Of a stretch of 32,224 bases of DNA, positions 7,536-16,366 are shown in pieces. The stretch's first letter is position 1. Each line of letters starts with the position of its first letter. Made by a program: the position numbers and the translations under genes. Where the stretch lies: assembly GCA_029959555.1 (NCBI GenBank), contig JASCPI010000054.1:1-32224 (forward strand). The letters run 5' to 3'. The notes under the pieces were generated by a model. That model searched no databases, was not told the origin of the DNA, and worked only from the letters and a program-made list of their open reading frames with translations. The stretch is from Lysobacteraceae bacterium PS02065 (lineage in GTDB: Bacteria; Pseudomonadota; Gammaproteobacteria; Xanthomonadales; Rhodanobacteraceae).

Positions 7536-10500
7536 TCAACCTTCCGCGTGGGCCGCCTCGGGTGCGGGCCGGCGCCGCGTGCGTGCGAAACGCGACAGCG
7601 CGAGGTAGAACACCGGCGTCGTGTACAGCGTGAGCACCTGGCTGACGAGCAGGCCGCCGACGATCGCGATGCCGAGCGGCTGGCGCATTTCCCAGCCTTC
7701 GCCGCCGCCGAGGATCAGCGGCAACGTGCCGAGGATCGCCGCGACCGAGGTCATGAGGATCGGTCGGAAGCGCAGTCGCGCGGCGGCCGCGATCGCGTCG
7801 CGCGGCGACAGACCCTGGTCGCGTTCGGCGGCGATCGCGAAGTCGATCATGAGGATGGTGTTCTTCATGACGATGCCGACGAGCAGGAACAAGCCGAGCA
7901 GCGAGATCAGGTTGAGCTCGTTGCCGAGCACGAACAGCGCGAGCAGCGCGCCGACGCCGGCTGCCGGCAGCGTCGAGAGGATCGCGAGCGGCTGGATCGT
8001 GCTCTCGTAGAGCACGCCGAGAACGAGGTAGACCGCGATCATCGCGCCGAGGATCAGCCACAGCTGGCGCTCGCGGATCTGCTCGAACGCGCCGGCCTCG
8101 CCGCCGAGCGAGCCGTGCACCTCGGTCGGCAGCATGATGCCGGCGACGGCCTTCTCGATCGCGGCGACACCCTGGCTCAGCGTCACGCCCGGCGCGAGCG
8201 CGAAGCTCACGCGCGCCGAGGCGAACTGGCTCTTGTGCTGCACGCGGTCGGGGGCCATGCCGTAGCTGTAGCTCGCGAACGCCGACAGCGGCACGCGCTG
8301 GCCGTCGCCACCGATCGCGTAGATGCGGTCGAGCGTGTCGGGGCTCTGCGTGTAGCGCGGATCGAGTTCCATGACCACCCGATACTGGTTGAGGCTGTCG
8401 TAGAGCGTCGCGACCTGGCGCTGGCTGAAGGAGTTGTTGAGCACCGAGGCGATCGTGCGCATGTCGATGCCGAGGCGGGCGCCGGCTTCGCGATCGACGT
8501 TCAGCACGACCTGGCGCATGCCTTCGGCGCCATTGGACTCGACGTCGACGAGTTCGGGCAGCGCGGCGAGCGCGTCGTTGACGCGCGGCGTCCATTCGCG
8601 CAGCGGCTCGAGGTCGCCCGAGAGCAGCTGGTACTCGTAGTTGCCGTCGCTGGAGCCGCCTTCGATGCGGATGTCCTGGTCGACCCACAGCCACATGACG
8701 CCGCCCGGGATCTTCGGCAGCTTGGTACGCAGGCGTGCGATGACCTCGTCGCTCGAGGCCTTGCGCTCCGACAGCGGCTTGACCTTGATCATGATGAAGC
8801 CGTTGTTCACGCCGGTGCGGCCGCCGAGGTAGCCGATGATGTCCTCGATCGCCGGATCCTCGAGCAGCACGCGGCGGTAGGCCTCGATCTTGGGCTGCAT
8901 GGCCTGGAACGAGAGGCCGTCGTCGCCGCGCGCGAAGCCGCGCATCTGGCCGGTGTCCTGCTTGGGCACGATGCCCTTGGGCACCATCGTGAACAGCCAG
9001 ACATTGAAGCCGACCACCACGAGGAACAGCGTGATGACCACCGGCACGTGGCCGAGCGCACTGTCGAGGCTGCGCGCGTAGCCGTTGCGCGTGCGCTCGA
9101 GCAGCGCGCTGCCGGTGCGTGCGAGGCGGCCCGGCGCGGCATCGCCGCGGCGGCCCAGCACGCGCGCGCACAGCGTCGGCGTGAGGCTCAGCGAGACCAC
9201 GAGCGACACCGCCATCGCGGCGACCAGGGTCAGCGAGAACTCGCGGAACAGGCGCTCGACGAAGTCGTCGAGGAACAGGATCGACACGAACACGACGGCC
9301 AGCGCGATGTTCATCGACAGCAGCGTCGCGCCGATCTCGCCGGCGCCGCGCATCGCCGCCTCGAACGGCGAGGCGCCTTCCTCGATGTGGCGCGAGATGT
9401 TCTCGAGCACGACGATCGCGTCGTCGACGACCAGCACCGCGGCCACGATCAGCGCCATCAGCGACAGGTTGTTGAGCGAGAACCCGCACAGCCAGATGAT
9501 CGCGAGGGCGCCGAACAGCGACACCGGGATCGCCAGCGTCGGCAGCATCGCCGCGCGCCAGTTGCCGAGGAACGCGAGCACCACGAGCACGACCAGCGCG
9601 ATCGCGAGCAGCAGGGTGAGCTGGGCCTCGGCGAGCGAGGCGCGGATGACCGGCGAGCGGTCCATCGCGACGACCATGTCCACGCTCTCGGGCAGCAGCG
9701 CGCGCAAGGTCTCCATCTGCGCGTGGATCGCGTCGACGGTCTCGATGATGTTCGCGTTGGGCTGGCGGCTGATCACGAGCAGCACGGCGTCGCGGTCGTT
9801 GTGGAAGCCGCTCGCGTAGCGGTCCTCGACGCCTTCGGTGACCGTGGCGACGTCGCCGAGACGGACCGGGCGCTGGTCGCGGTAGGCGACCACGAGCGGC
9901 CGGTACTGCTCGGCCGTGCGCAGCTGCAGGCTGGCCTCGATCTGCCAGTTGCGCGCCTCGGTGGCGACGTTGCCGAGCGGCTTGAGCGCGTTGGCCGAGC
10001 GGATCGCGTTGGCGACTTCGTCGAGCGCGATGCGGTACTGGTTGAGCGCGTTCGGATCGAGCGACACGCGCACGGCCGGCAGCGAGCTTCCGCCGACCTG
10101 CACCTCGCCGACGCCGGGGATCTGCGCGAGCTTCTGCGCGATGATCGTCGAGGCGACGTCGTAGACCTGGCCCGGCGACAGCTGCGACGAGGTCAGCGCG
10201 AGCGCCATGACCGGCGCCTGCGACGGATTGACCTTGCGGTACTGCGGCATGCCGGGCATGCCGCTCGGCAGCTGAGCACGCGAGGCGTTGATCGCGGCCT
10301 GCACGTCGCGCGCGGCGTCGTCGATGTCGCGCGAGAGGTCGAAGCGCATCTCGACCGTGGTCGAACCCTGCGAGCTGCTCGACTCGAGTTCGATCACGCC
10401 CGGGATCGTGCCGAGCGCGCGCTCGAGCGGCGTCGCCACGGTCGCGGCCATCGACTCCGGGCTCGCGCCCGGCAGCGTCGCGGTGACGTTGATGGTCGGG

Positions 10501-10625
10501 TAGTCGACCTGCGGCAGCGGCGCGACCGGCAGCAGGCGGAACGCGAGCAGGCCGGCGAGCACGACCGCGACCGCGAGCAGCACGGTCGCGACGGGACGCT
10601 CGATGAAGACGCGCGAGAGGTTCAT
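7536..10625 (-). CDS. mdtC: Multidrug efflux RND transporter permease MdtC
   Basis: The product has 1029 residues, the normal length for an HAE1 RND pump. It has the usual TM1, periplasmic porter domain, TM2-6 block, second porter domain and TM8-12 block. The N-terminus (IERPVATVLLAVAVVLAGLL, RLLPVAPLPQVDYP) and the IWLCGFSLNNLSLMALIV segment follow E. coli MdtC. The paired acidic residues of the proton relay in TM4 are present (VLVVDDAIVVLENISRH), as is the TM10 lysine (VGIVMKNTILMIDF). It would form a heteromeric trimer with MdtB in the inner membrane and expel drugs or bile salt-like compounds through MdtA and an outer-membrane channel. It starts 7 bases after mdtB ends. Confidence 0.93.
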   Translation of the reverse strand: MNLSRVFIERPVATVLLAVAVVLAGLLAFRLLPVAPLPQVDYPTINVTATLPGASPESMAATVATPLERALGTIPGVIELESSSSQGSTTVEMRFDLSRDIDDAARDVQAAINASRAQLPSGMPGMPQYRKVNPSQAPVMALALTSSQLSPGQVYDVASTIIAQKLAQIPGVGEVQVGGSSLPAVRVSLDPNALNQYRIALDEVANAIRSANALKPLGNVATEARNWQIEASLQLRTAEQYRPLVVAYRDQRPVRLGDVATVTEGVEDRYASGFHNDRDAVLLVISRQPNANIIETVDAIHAQMETLRALLPESVDMVVAMDRSPVIRASLAEAQLTLLLAIALVVLVVLAFLGNWRAAMLPTLAIPVSLFGALAIIWLCGFSLNNLSLMALIVAAVLVVDDAIVVLENISRHIEEGASPFEAAMRGAGEIGATLLSMNIALAVVFVSILFLDDFVERLFREFSLTLVAAMAVSLVVSLSLTPTLCARVLGRRGDAAPGRLARTGSALLERTRNGYARSLDSALGHVPVVITLFLVVVGFNVWLFTMVPKGIVPKQDTGQMRGFARGDDGLSFQAMQPKIEAYRRVLLEDPAIEDIIGYLGGRTGVNNGFIMIKVKPLSERKASSDEVIARLRTKLPKIPGGVMWLWVDQDIRIEGGSSDGNYEYQLLSGDLEPLREWTPRVNDALAALPELVDVESNGAEGMRQVVLNVDREAGARLGIDMRTIASVLNNSFSQRQVATLYDSLNQYRVVMELDPRYTQSPDTLDRIYAIGGDGQRVPLSAFASYSYGMAPDRVQHKSQFASARVSFALAPGVTLSQGVAAIEKAVAGIMLPTEVHGSLGGEAGAFEQIRERQLWLILGAMIAVYLVLGVLYESTIQPLAILSTLPAAGVGALLALFVLGNELNLISLLGLFLLVGIVMKNTILMIDFAIAAERDQGLSPRDAIAAAARLRFRPILMTSVAAILGTLPLILGGGEGWEMRQPLGIAIVGGLLVSQVLTLYTTPVFYLALSRFARTRRRPAPEAAHAEG

Positions 10626-10632
10626 CCGGGCG

Positions 10633-13600
10633 TCACGCCGGCTGCGCGAGCGCGTCGCCCGCACGCGGCTTGCGGCGCGTGAAGCGGTCGAAGAACAGGT
10701 AGATCACCGGCGTCGTGAAGAGTGTCAGCACCTGGCTCACGATGAGGCCGCCGACCATGACCAGGCCGAGCGGCGCGCGCAGCTCGGCGCCCGAACCGGT
10801 CGCGAGCATCAGCGGGATCGCGCCGAACAGCGCGGCCAGCGTGGTCATGAGGATCGGGCGGAAGCGCAGCAGCGCGGCCTGGTGGATCGCCTCGCGCGGC
10901 GACATGCCTTGCTCGCGTTCGGCCTCGAGTGCGAAGTCGATCATCATGATCGCGTTCTTCTTGACCAGGCCGATCAGCAGGATGATGCCGATCACCGCGA
11001 TCAGGTCGAGGCTGTCGCCGCTGATCAGCAGCGCGAGCAGCGCGCCGACCGTCGCCGAAGGCAACGTCGACAGGATCGTGATCGGGTGGATGTAGCTCTC
11101 ATAGAGCACGCCGAGCACGATGTACATGACCAGCACCGCGGCGAGCACGAGCCACAGCGTGCTCGACAGCGAACTGCGGAACGCGTCGGCCGCGCCCTGG
11201 AAGCGCAGGTCGATGCTGGCCGGCATCGCGAGGTCGCGCTGCGCGGCCTCGATCGCCGCGACCGCCTCGCCGAGCGAGGCGCCAGGGGCGAGGTTGAACG
11301 ACACCGTCGCGGCCGGGAACTGGCCGATGTGGTTGACCAGCAGCGAGGCGGGGCGCTCCTCGAGTTTCGCGATGCCCGACAACGGCACCTGCGCACCGTC
11401 GGCGGTGGCGACGCGGATGCGCTCGATCGCCTCGGGGCCGAACTGGAAATCCTGGCGTGCCTCGAGCACGACGCGGTACTGGTTGGCCTGGGTGAAGATC
11501 GTCGAGATCTGGCGCTGGCCGAATGCGTCGTAGAGCGCATCGGAGATCGCCGCGACCGAGATGCCGAGACGCGCGGCGGCGTTGCGGTCGATCGCGACGT
11601 AGGCCTGCAGGCCCTGGTCCTGCAGGTCGCTGGCGACGTCGGCGAGCGGCGCGGCCTGCTGCAGGCGTTCGAGCAGGCGCGGCACCCAGGTCTGCAGCTC
11701 GCGCACGTCCGGTGTGGTCAGGCTGAACTGGTACTGCGTGCGGCTGATGCGGTCCTCGATGCCGAGTTCCTGCACGGGCTGCAGGTACAGGCCGATGCCG
11801 GGCACGTCGGCGACGCGTTCGCGCAGGCGCTGGATGATCTCCAGCGCGCCGGCGTCGCGCTCGGCATGCGGCACGAGTTCGATCAGGAAGCGGCCCGTGT
11901 TGAGGGTGGCGTTGCTGCCGTCGACGCCGATGAACGACGACAGGCTTGCGACCGCGGGATCCTCGAGGATGCGCTCGGCGAGCGCCTGCTGGCGCTGCGA
12001 CATCGCCGAGAACGACACCGACTGCGGCGCTTCGCTGATGCCCTGGATGAGGCCGGCGTCCTGGATCGGGAAGAAGCCCTTCGGCACGGCGAGGTAGAGC
12101 AGGGCGGTCAGCACCAGCGTCGCCACGGTCGCGACGAGCATGAGCGGCTGGTGGCGCAGCACCCAGCCGAGCCAGCGGTCGTAGCCCTGGATGACGCGGT
12201 CGAACACGTCGCCGTGCTGGTGGCTGGTGTCGTGGTCGGCCGCGGCGACGGCGTCGTCGCGACGCGTCGCGTGGCCGCCCTTGAGGAACAGCGCGCACAT
12301 CATCGGCGTCAGCGTCAACGAGACCACCAGCGAGATCGCGATCGCGACCGCGAGCGTGATCGCGAACTCGTGGAACAGGCGCCCGACCACGTCGGCCATG
12401 AACAGCAGCGGGATCAGCACCGCGATCAGCGACAGGGTCAGCGAGATCAGCGTGAAGCCGATCTGCCGCGCACCCTTGAGCGCCGCGTCGAGCGGCTTCT
12501 CGCCGCGCTCGAGGTGGCGCGCGATGTTCTCGAGCATGACGATCGCGTCGTCGACGACGAAGCCGGTCGCGATGGTCAGCGCCATCAGGGTGAGGTTGTT
12601 GAGCGAGAAGCCCGCGAGCAGCATGACGCCGAACGTGCCGACCAGCGACAGCGGCACCGCGATGCTCGGGATGATCGTGGCCGGAATGTTGCGCAGGAAC
12701 ACGAACGTGACCATCACGACGAGGCCGATCGCGAGCAGCAGCTCGTGCTGCACGCCCTTGATCGAGGCGCGGATCGATTCGGTGCGGTCGCTGAGCACGG
12801 CCACGTCGACGCCGGCCGGCATCGATGCCGAGAGCTGCGGCAGCAGTGCGCGCACGCGGTCGACCACGTCGATCACGTTGGCACCGGGCTGGCGCTGGAT
12901 GTTGACGAGGATCGCCGGCACCGTGCCCGACCACGCGGCGAGGTGGCGGTTCTCGGCGCCGTCCTCGACCGTGGCGACGTCGCCGAGGCGCAGCGGTGCG
13001 CCGTTGCGGTAGGCCAGCACGAGGCCGCGATACTCCTCGACCGAGCGCATCTGGTCGTTGGCGTCGAGCATGATCGCGCGTACCGGGCCGTCGAAGCTGC
13101 CCTTGGGCGTGTTGACGTTGGCCGCGCCGATCGCCTCGCGGATGTCGGCGACGCTGAGTCCGTTGGCGGCGAGCGCGACCGGATTGACCTGCACGCGCAC
13201 GGCCGGACGCTGGCCGCCGGCGAGGCTGACGAGGCCGACGCCGGGCAGCTGCGAGAGGCGCTGCGACATGCGCGTGTCGACGAGGTCGTAGACGGCCGGC
13301 AAGGCCATCGCGCGCGCGCTCACGGCGAGCGTGAGGATCGGCGTGTCGGCCGGATTGACCTTGCGGTACACCGGCGGCACGGGCAGGTCATTCGGCAGGA
13401 AGCTCGACGCCGCGTTGATCGCGGCCTGGACTTCCTGCTCGGCGACCGCGAGCGAGACCTCGAGCGAGAACTGCAGCGTGATCACCGACGCGCCGCCCGA
13501 ACTGGTCGACGACATCTGCTTGAGGCCCGGGATCTGGCCGAGGCGGCGTTCGAGCGGCGCGGTCACCGCGCTCGTGGTCACGCCGGGGCTCGCGCCCGGG

Positions 13601-13752
13601 TACAGCGTGAGCACCTGGATGGTCGGGTAGTCGACCTGCGGCAGCGCGGCGACGGGCAGCAGGCGGTAGGCGAGCACGCCCGACAGCAGCAGCGCGACCA
13701 TCAGCAGCGTGGTCGCGACGGGGCGCAGGATGAACGGGCGCGAGAGGTTCAC
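10633..13752 (-). CDS. mdtB: Multidrug efflux RND transporter permease MdtB
   Basis: The product has 1039 residues. The start codon is GTG at 13752, overlapping the mdtA stop as GTGA, so translation is probably coupled. Several blocks are close to E. coli MdtB: LRPVATTLLMVALLLSGVLAYR, LKQMSSTSSGGASVITLQF, ANVNTPKGSFDGPVRA and FLRNIPATIIPSIAVPLSL. The TM4 acidic pair (GFVVDDAIVMLENIARH) and the TM10 lysine (IGLVKKNAIMMIDFALE) of the proton relay are intact. Together with MdtC it forms the two-type RND trimer characteristic of this system. Distinct MdtB and MdtC permeases in tandem, rather than one HAE1 pump, is the main reason for using the mdt names. Confidence 0.93.
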   Translation of the reverse strand: MNLSRPFILRPVATTLLMVALLLSGVLAYRLLPVAALPQVDYPTIQVLTLYPGASPGVTTSAVTAPLERRLGQIPGLKQMSSTSSGGASVITLQFSLEVSLAVAEQEVQAAINAASSFLPNDLPVPPVYRKVNPADTPILTLAVSARAMALPAVYDLVDTRMSQRLSQLPGVGLVSLAGGQRPAVRVQVNPVALAANGLSVADIREAIGAANVNTPKGSFDGPVRAIMLDANDQMRSVEEYRGLVLAYRNGAPLRLGDVATVEDGAENRHLAAWSGTVPAILVNIQRQPGANVIDVVDRVRALLPQLSASMPAGVDVAVLSDRTESIRASIKGVQHELLLAIGLVVMVTFVFLRNIPATIIPSIAVPLSLVGTFGVMLLAGFSLNNLTLMALTIATGFVVDDAIVMLENIARHLERGEKPLDAALKGARQIGFTLISLTLSLIAVLIPLLFMADVVGRLFHEFAITLAVAIAISLVVSLTLTPMMCALFLKGGHATRRDDAVAAADHDTSHQHGDVFDRVIQGYDRWLGWVLRHQPLMLVATVATLVLTALLYLAVPKGFFPIQDAGLIQGISEAPQSVSFSAMSQRQQALAERILEDPAVASLSSFIGVDGSNATLNTGRFLIELVPHAERDAGALEIIQRLRERVADVPGIGLYLQPVQELGIEDRISRTQYQFSLTTPDVRELQTWVPRLLERLQQAAPLADVASDLQDQGLQAYVAIDRNAAARLGISVAAISDALYDAFGQRQISTIFTQANQYRVVLEARQDFQFGPEAIERIRVATADGAQVPLSGIAKLEERPASLLVNHIGQFPAATVSFNLAPGASLGEAVAAIEAAQRDLAMPASIDLRFQGAADAFRSSLSSTLWLVLAAVLVMYIVLGVLYESYIHPITILSTLPSATVGALLALLISGDSLDLIAVIGIILLIGLVKKNAIMMIDFALEAEREQGMSPREAIHQAALLRFRPILMTTLAALFGAIPLMLATGSGAELRAPLGLVMVGGLIVSQVLTLFTTPVIYLFFDRFTRRKPRAGDALAQPA

Positions 13753-14933
13753 GTTTCGCTCGCGGGCGTCGCGGCGGCGTCCGGGATGATCTCGGCGGTC
13801 GAGCCTTCACGCAGGCGGTCGAGGCCTTCGAGCACGACGCGCTCGCCCGCGGCGAGACCGTCGGTCACGGCGATGCGCTCGCCGTCGGCCGGGCCGAGCG
13901 TGATCGTGCGGATCGTGACCTTCTCTTCGGCGCCGACCACGTAGACGAAGTTGCCCTTGGCGCCGAACTGGATCGCCGCGTTCGGGATGACCACGGCCTC
14001 CTCGCTGCTGACCAGCAGGCGTACGTTGACGAACTGGTTCGGAAACAGCTCCTCGCTCTCGTTGGTGAAGCCTGCGCGCAGGCGCAGCGTGCCGGTCGCG
14101 GTGTCGATGCGGTTGTCGAGGCTGGCCAGCGTGCCGGTCGCGAGCGGCTTGCGGTCGTCGCGGTCCCAGGCCTCGACCGTCAGCGCGGCGTTCGCGCGCG
14201 TGGCGGCGCGCACGTTGGCGAGCTCGGTCTCGGGGATCGTGAACATGACGCTGATCGGCGCCATCTGCGTGATCGTGGCGAGGCCTTCGGTGTCCCCCGA
14301 GCGCACGAGGTTGCCGACGTCGACCGCGCGCAGGCCCATGCGGCCGTCGATCGGCGCGACGATGCGCGTGTAGGTGAGCTGCAGGCGCGCCTCGTCGACG
14401 GCGGCCTGGTCGGTCTGGCGGCGTGCGTCGTACTGGCGTGCGAGCGCTTCCTGGTTCGAGAGCTGTTGCGCCGAGACGTAGCCCTTGCCCTGCAGGTCGC
14501 GGTAGCGCTGCAGGTCGGCCTGCGCGTTGGCGAGCTCGGCGAGGTTCTGCTTCTGCGTGCCCTGCGCACGCGAAAGCGCGACCTCGTAGGAGCGCGGATC
14601 GATCTCGGCGAGCAGGTCGCCGGCCTTGACGTGCTGGCCTTCCTCGAACGCGACGCGCACGAGTTCGCCGTCGACGCGGCTGCGGATCGTCACCGTGTTG
14701 AGCGGCGTGACCGTGCCGAGCGCCTTGACGCGCACGTCGAGCTTCTCGCGCACGGCGGTGGCTACGCGCACCGGCACCGGGGCCGAGCCGCCGCCGCGCC
14801 ACGGGCGCTGCGCTTCGGCTTCGGGCGCGGGACGCAGCTTCTGCCACGCGACGATCGCGCCGGCGACGAGCGCCACGGCGACCACGAGGGCGATGAAGGG
14901 GCGCAGGCGGCGCGCGGGCGAGGCAGGTGTCAT
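13749..14933 (-). CDS. mdtA: RND efflux periplasmic adaptor MdtA
   Basis: The product has 394 residues. The ATG at 14933 is preceded by GGGAGC at a spacing of 5; the frame is open 29 codons further but without signal-like sequence. A single N-terminal hydrophobic segment (about 13-30) anchors it in the inner membrane. It is followed by the beta-barrel/lipoyl/hairpin order of HlyD-type adaptors: VKALGTVTPLNTVTIRSRVDGEL, the coiled-coil hairpin around residues 115-175, LTYTRIVAPIDGRMGLRAVDVGNLV, and the membrane-proximal domain. It bridges the MdtBC trimer to a TolC-type channel. No outer-membrane channel gene follows in the operon, so one encoded elsewhere must serve. The 233-base gap upstream should hold the operon promoter; I could not fix a convincing -35/-10 pair. 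Confidence 0.92.
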   Translation of the reverse strand: MTPASPARRLRPFIALVVAVALVAGAIVAWQKLRPAPEAEAQRPWRGGGSAPVPVRVATAVREKLDVRVKALGTVTPLNTVTIRSRVDGELVRVAFEEGQHVKAGDLLAEIDPRSYEVALSRAQGTQKQNLAELANAQADLQRYRDLQGKGYVSAQQLSNQEALARQYDARRQTDQAAVDEARLQLTYTRIVAPIDGRMGLRAVDVGNLVRSGDTEGLATITQMAPISVMFTIPETELANVRAATRANAALTVEAWDRDDRKPLATGTLASLDNRIDTATGTLRLRAGFTNESEELFPNQFVNVRLLVSSEEAVVIPNAAIQFGAKGNFVYVVGAEEKVTIRTITLGPADGERIAVTDGLAAGERVVLEGLDRLREGSTAEIIPDAAATPASET

Positions 14934-15166
14934 CGAAGCTCCCGTTCCGGCTCGCGCCGGGCATTCGGTGGTGTGTATCGTCGTTTGGGTCGCACGTCGC
15001 CATGGCGCGGGCGCGTGCATCGCGGCGGGGCCCCTCGAGGTCCCCGGGGGCGTGTCTCTGGCGAACGGCGGGAGACGTCCGGCGCGAAGATCGTCGGACT
15101 GGCGAGTATGCGTGAAAGTTCAGCCGCGGCCCGTATGCCGGAAGTCGGGTGCGACGATGCGGCCGC

Positions 15167-15934
15167 TCAGGCGACGAGGTAGCCGCCGTCGACGCCGAGG
15201 CAGGTGCCCGTCGTGTAGCTCGCACCGGGCGAGGCGAGGTAGAGCACCGCCGCGGCGATCTCGTCGGGCGCGGCGACGCGCCCCATCGGGATGTGGGCGA
15301 GCGCACGCGACAGGATCGTCGGATCGTGCACGAGCGGTGCGGCGAACCTGGTGTCGGTGAGGCCGGGCAGGATCGCGTTGACGCGCACGTTCTGCGGCGC
15401 GCACTCCCGCGCGAACGCCTTCGTCATGCCGACGATCGCGGCCTTGGTGATCGAGTAGATGCCCTGGCCCTCGCCGGGCACGACGGCATTGACCGAGGCG
15501 ACGTTGACGATCGCGCCGCCGCCGTGGCGCGCCATGAGACGCGCAGCGTGTGACGACATGAAGAAGTAGCCGCGCACGTTGACGTCGACGGTCTTCTGGA
15601 ACGCAGCGGGATCGGTGTCGACGATCGGGCCGAAGTAGGGATTGGCCGCGGCGTTGTTGACGAGGATGTCGAGACGCCCGTGCTCGGCCGCGATCGCGGC
15701 GAACGTCGCCTCGATCTGCGCCATCTCGCCGATGTGGCAGGCCAGCGCCTGCGCCGAGCCACCGGCAGCGCGGATGGCGTCGACCGTGGCCTGGCAGGAT
15801 TCCGCCTTGCGGCTCGACGCGATCACGTGCGCGCCATGCGCGGCGAGCAGGGTCGCGACCGATGCGCCGATGCCGCGGCTCGCGCCGCTGACCAGGGCGA
15901 CCTTGCCGTGCAGGTCGAACGGGGTGCTCGTCAT
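15167..15934 (-). CDS. Short-chain dehydrogenase/reductase (SDR) family oxidoreductase
   Basis: The product has 255 residues, typical of classical SDRs. The nucleotide-binding SGASRGIG is at 17-24, NNAA at 93-96, the catalytic Ser147 lies in NVASVNA, and Tyr160/Lys164 are in the YSITK motif. The Arg after the glycine motif and SSRKAE at 40-45 favour NADP(H) use, but this is an inference. The C-terminal GVDGGYLVA is the usual SDR ending. GAGGA 7 bases before the ATG at 15934 supports this start; the open frame upstream is repeat-containing intergenic DNA. The substrate cannot be read from sequence; many near relatives act on 3-oxoacyl or hydroxy compounds. It is monocistronic, with repeat-rich DNA upstream. 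Confidence 0.88.
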   Translation of the reverse strand: MTSTPFDLHGKVALVSGASRGIGASVATLLAAHGAHVIASSRKAESCQATVDAIRAAGGSAQALACHIGEMAQIEATFAAIAAEHGRLDILVNNAAANPYFGPIVDTDPAAFQKTVDVNVRGYFFMSSHAARLMARHGGGAIVNVASVNAVVPGEGQGIYSITKAAIVGMTKAFARECAPQNVRVNAILPGLTDTRFAAPLVHDPTILSRALAHIPMGRVAAPDEIAAAVLYLASPGASYTTGTCLGVDGGYLVA

Positions 15935-16046
15935 CGCGCGTCCTCGGCATCGGGAAGGACGTGATGATCCCACGCGGCCGCGCCGCGGTCGTGCCGCGGC
16001 GCGGCATGCGTGTGAGGTCGTCACGCATCCGCCCCCTCTCCCCCGG

Positions 16047-16071
16047 CCCCTCTCCCGCAAGGGGAGAGGGG
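16047..16071. repeat. Palindromic repeat unit: 10-bp stem, 5-base loop
   Basis: CCCCTCTCCC (16047-16056) pairs perfectly with GGGAGAGGGG (16062-16071) across GCAAG. The unit belongs to the CCCTCTCC/GGAGAGGG family repeated in this region. Confidence 0.75.
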
Positions 16072-16116
16072 AGGCAAGAGCGATCTCACCGATGAGCAGG
16101 CAGGAACGGAGCACGC

Positions 16117-16146
16117 GCTTTCGAGCCCCTCTCCTTCCGGGAGAGC
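16117..16146 (-). repeat. Dispersed palindromic repeat, copy 2
   Basis: The reverse complement matches 119-148 at 29 of 30 positions. It extends into a further CTCTCCCC block (16151-16160 on the plus strand reads GGGGAGAGGG), which is missing at copy 1 where the IS110 end lies. Confidence 0.75.
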
Positions 16147-16207
16147 GGTTGGGGAGAGGGTGCGGGATCGTGACGAAGCCCGGTCATCAATTGCGATCCC
16201 GGAACCT

Positions 16208-16247
16208 CATCCGGCCCTGCGGGCCACCTTCTCCCGGAGGGAGAAGG
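16208..16247. repeat. Double-hairpin repeat unit (TCATCCGGCC...CCTTCTCCC type)
   Basis: GGCC/GGCC (16213-16225) is followed directly by CCTTCTCCC (16227-16235) pairing with GGGAGAAGG (16239-16247). This CATCCGGCC...CTTCTCCC arrangement is a familiar intergenic repeat in Xanthomonadales genomes. Confidence 0.7.
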
Positions 16248-16366
16248 GAAAAGGCCTGCACGCTTCCGTTGGGTTGCGCGGCAGCGAGTACGGCACGGAC
16301 TCGCAGCTTGCCCACCGCATACAAGGTGTGGCCGCGGGATTCTTCCGGGAAGGCGAAGATTGGCGG

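Larger units (their letters stand above)
15935..16366. other. 432-base intergenic region packed with palindromic repeats
   Basis: No convincing coding frame is present. Three CTCTCC/GGAGAG-type hairpin modules lie at 16047-16071, 16117-16146 and 16227-16247, with a further GGCC...GGCC hairpin at 16213-16225. The last 120 bases before 16366 look like simple non-repeated DNA. The region separates two same-strand genes that are unrelated in function. Confidence 0.7.

Noticed and set aside
7548..13944. Very long plus-strand open frames (more than 1000 codons each) opposite mdtC and mdtB
   Set aside because: They are exact antisense shadows of two well-conserved RND permease genes. Their products are Arg/Glu/Asp/His-rich low-complexity sequence with no family resemblance, a known effect of high GC codon bias.
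14934..15166. A defined sigma70 promoter for mdtABC
   Set aside because: Several AT-richer hexamers (for example CATACT and GATACA on the minus strand) exist, but none has a fitting -35 at normal spacing.
16025..16250. CRISPR array
   Set aside because: The repeats are palindromes of differing length and orientation with no regular spacing or unique spacers, and no cas gene is present.
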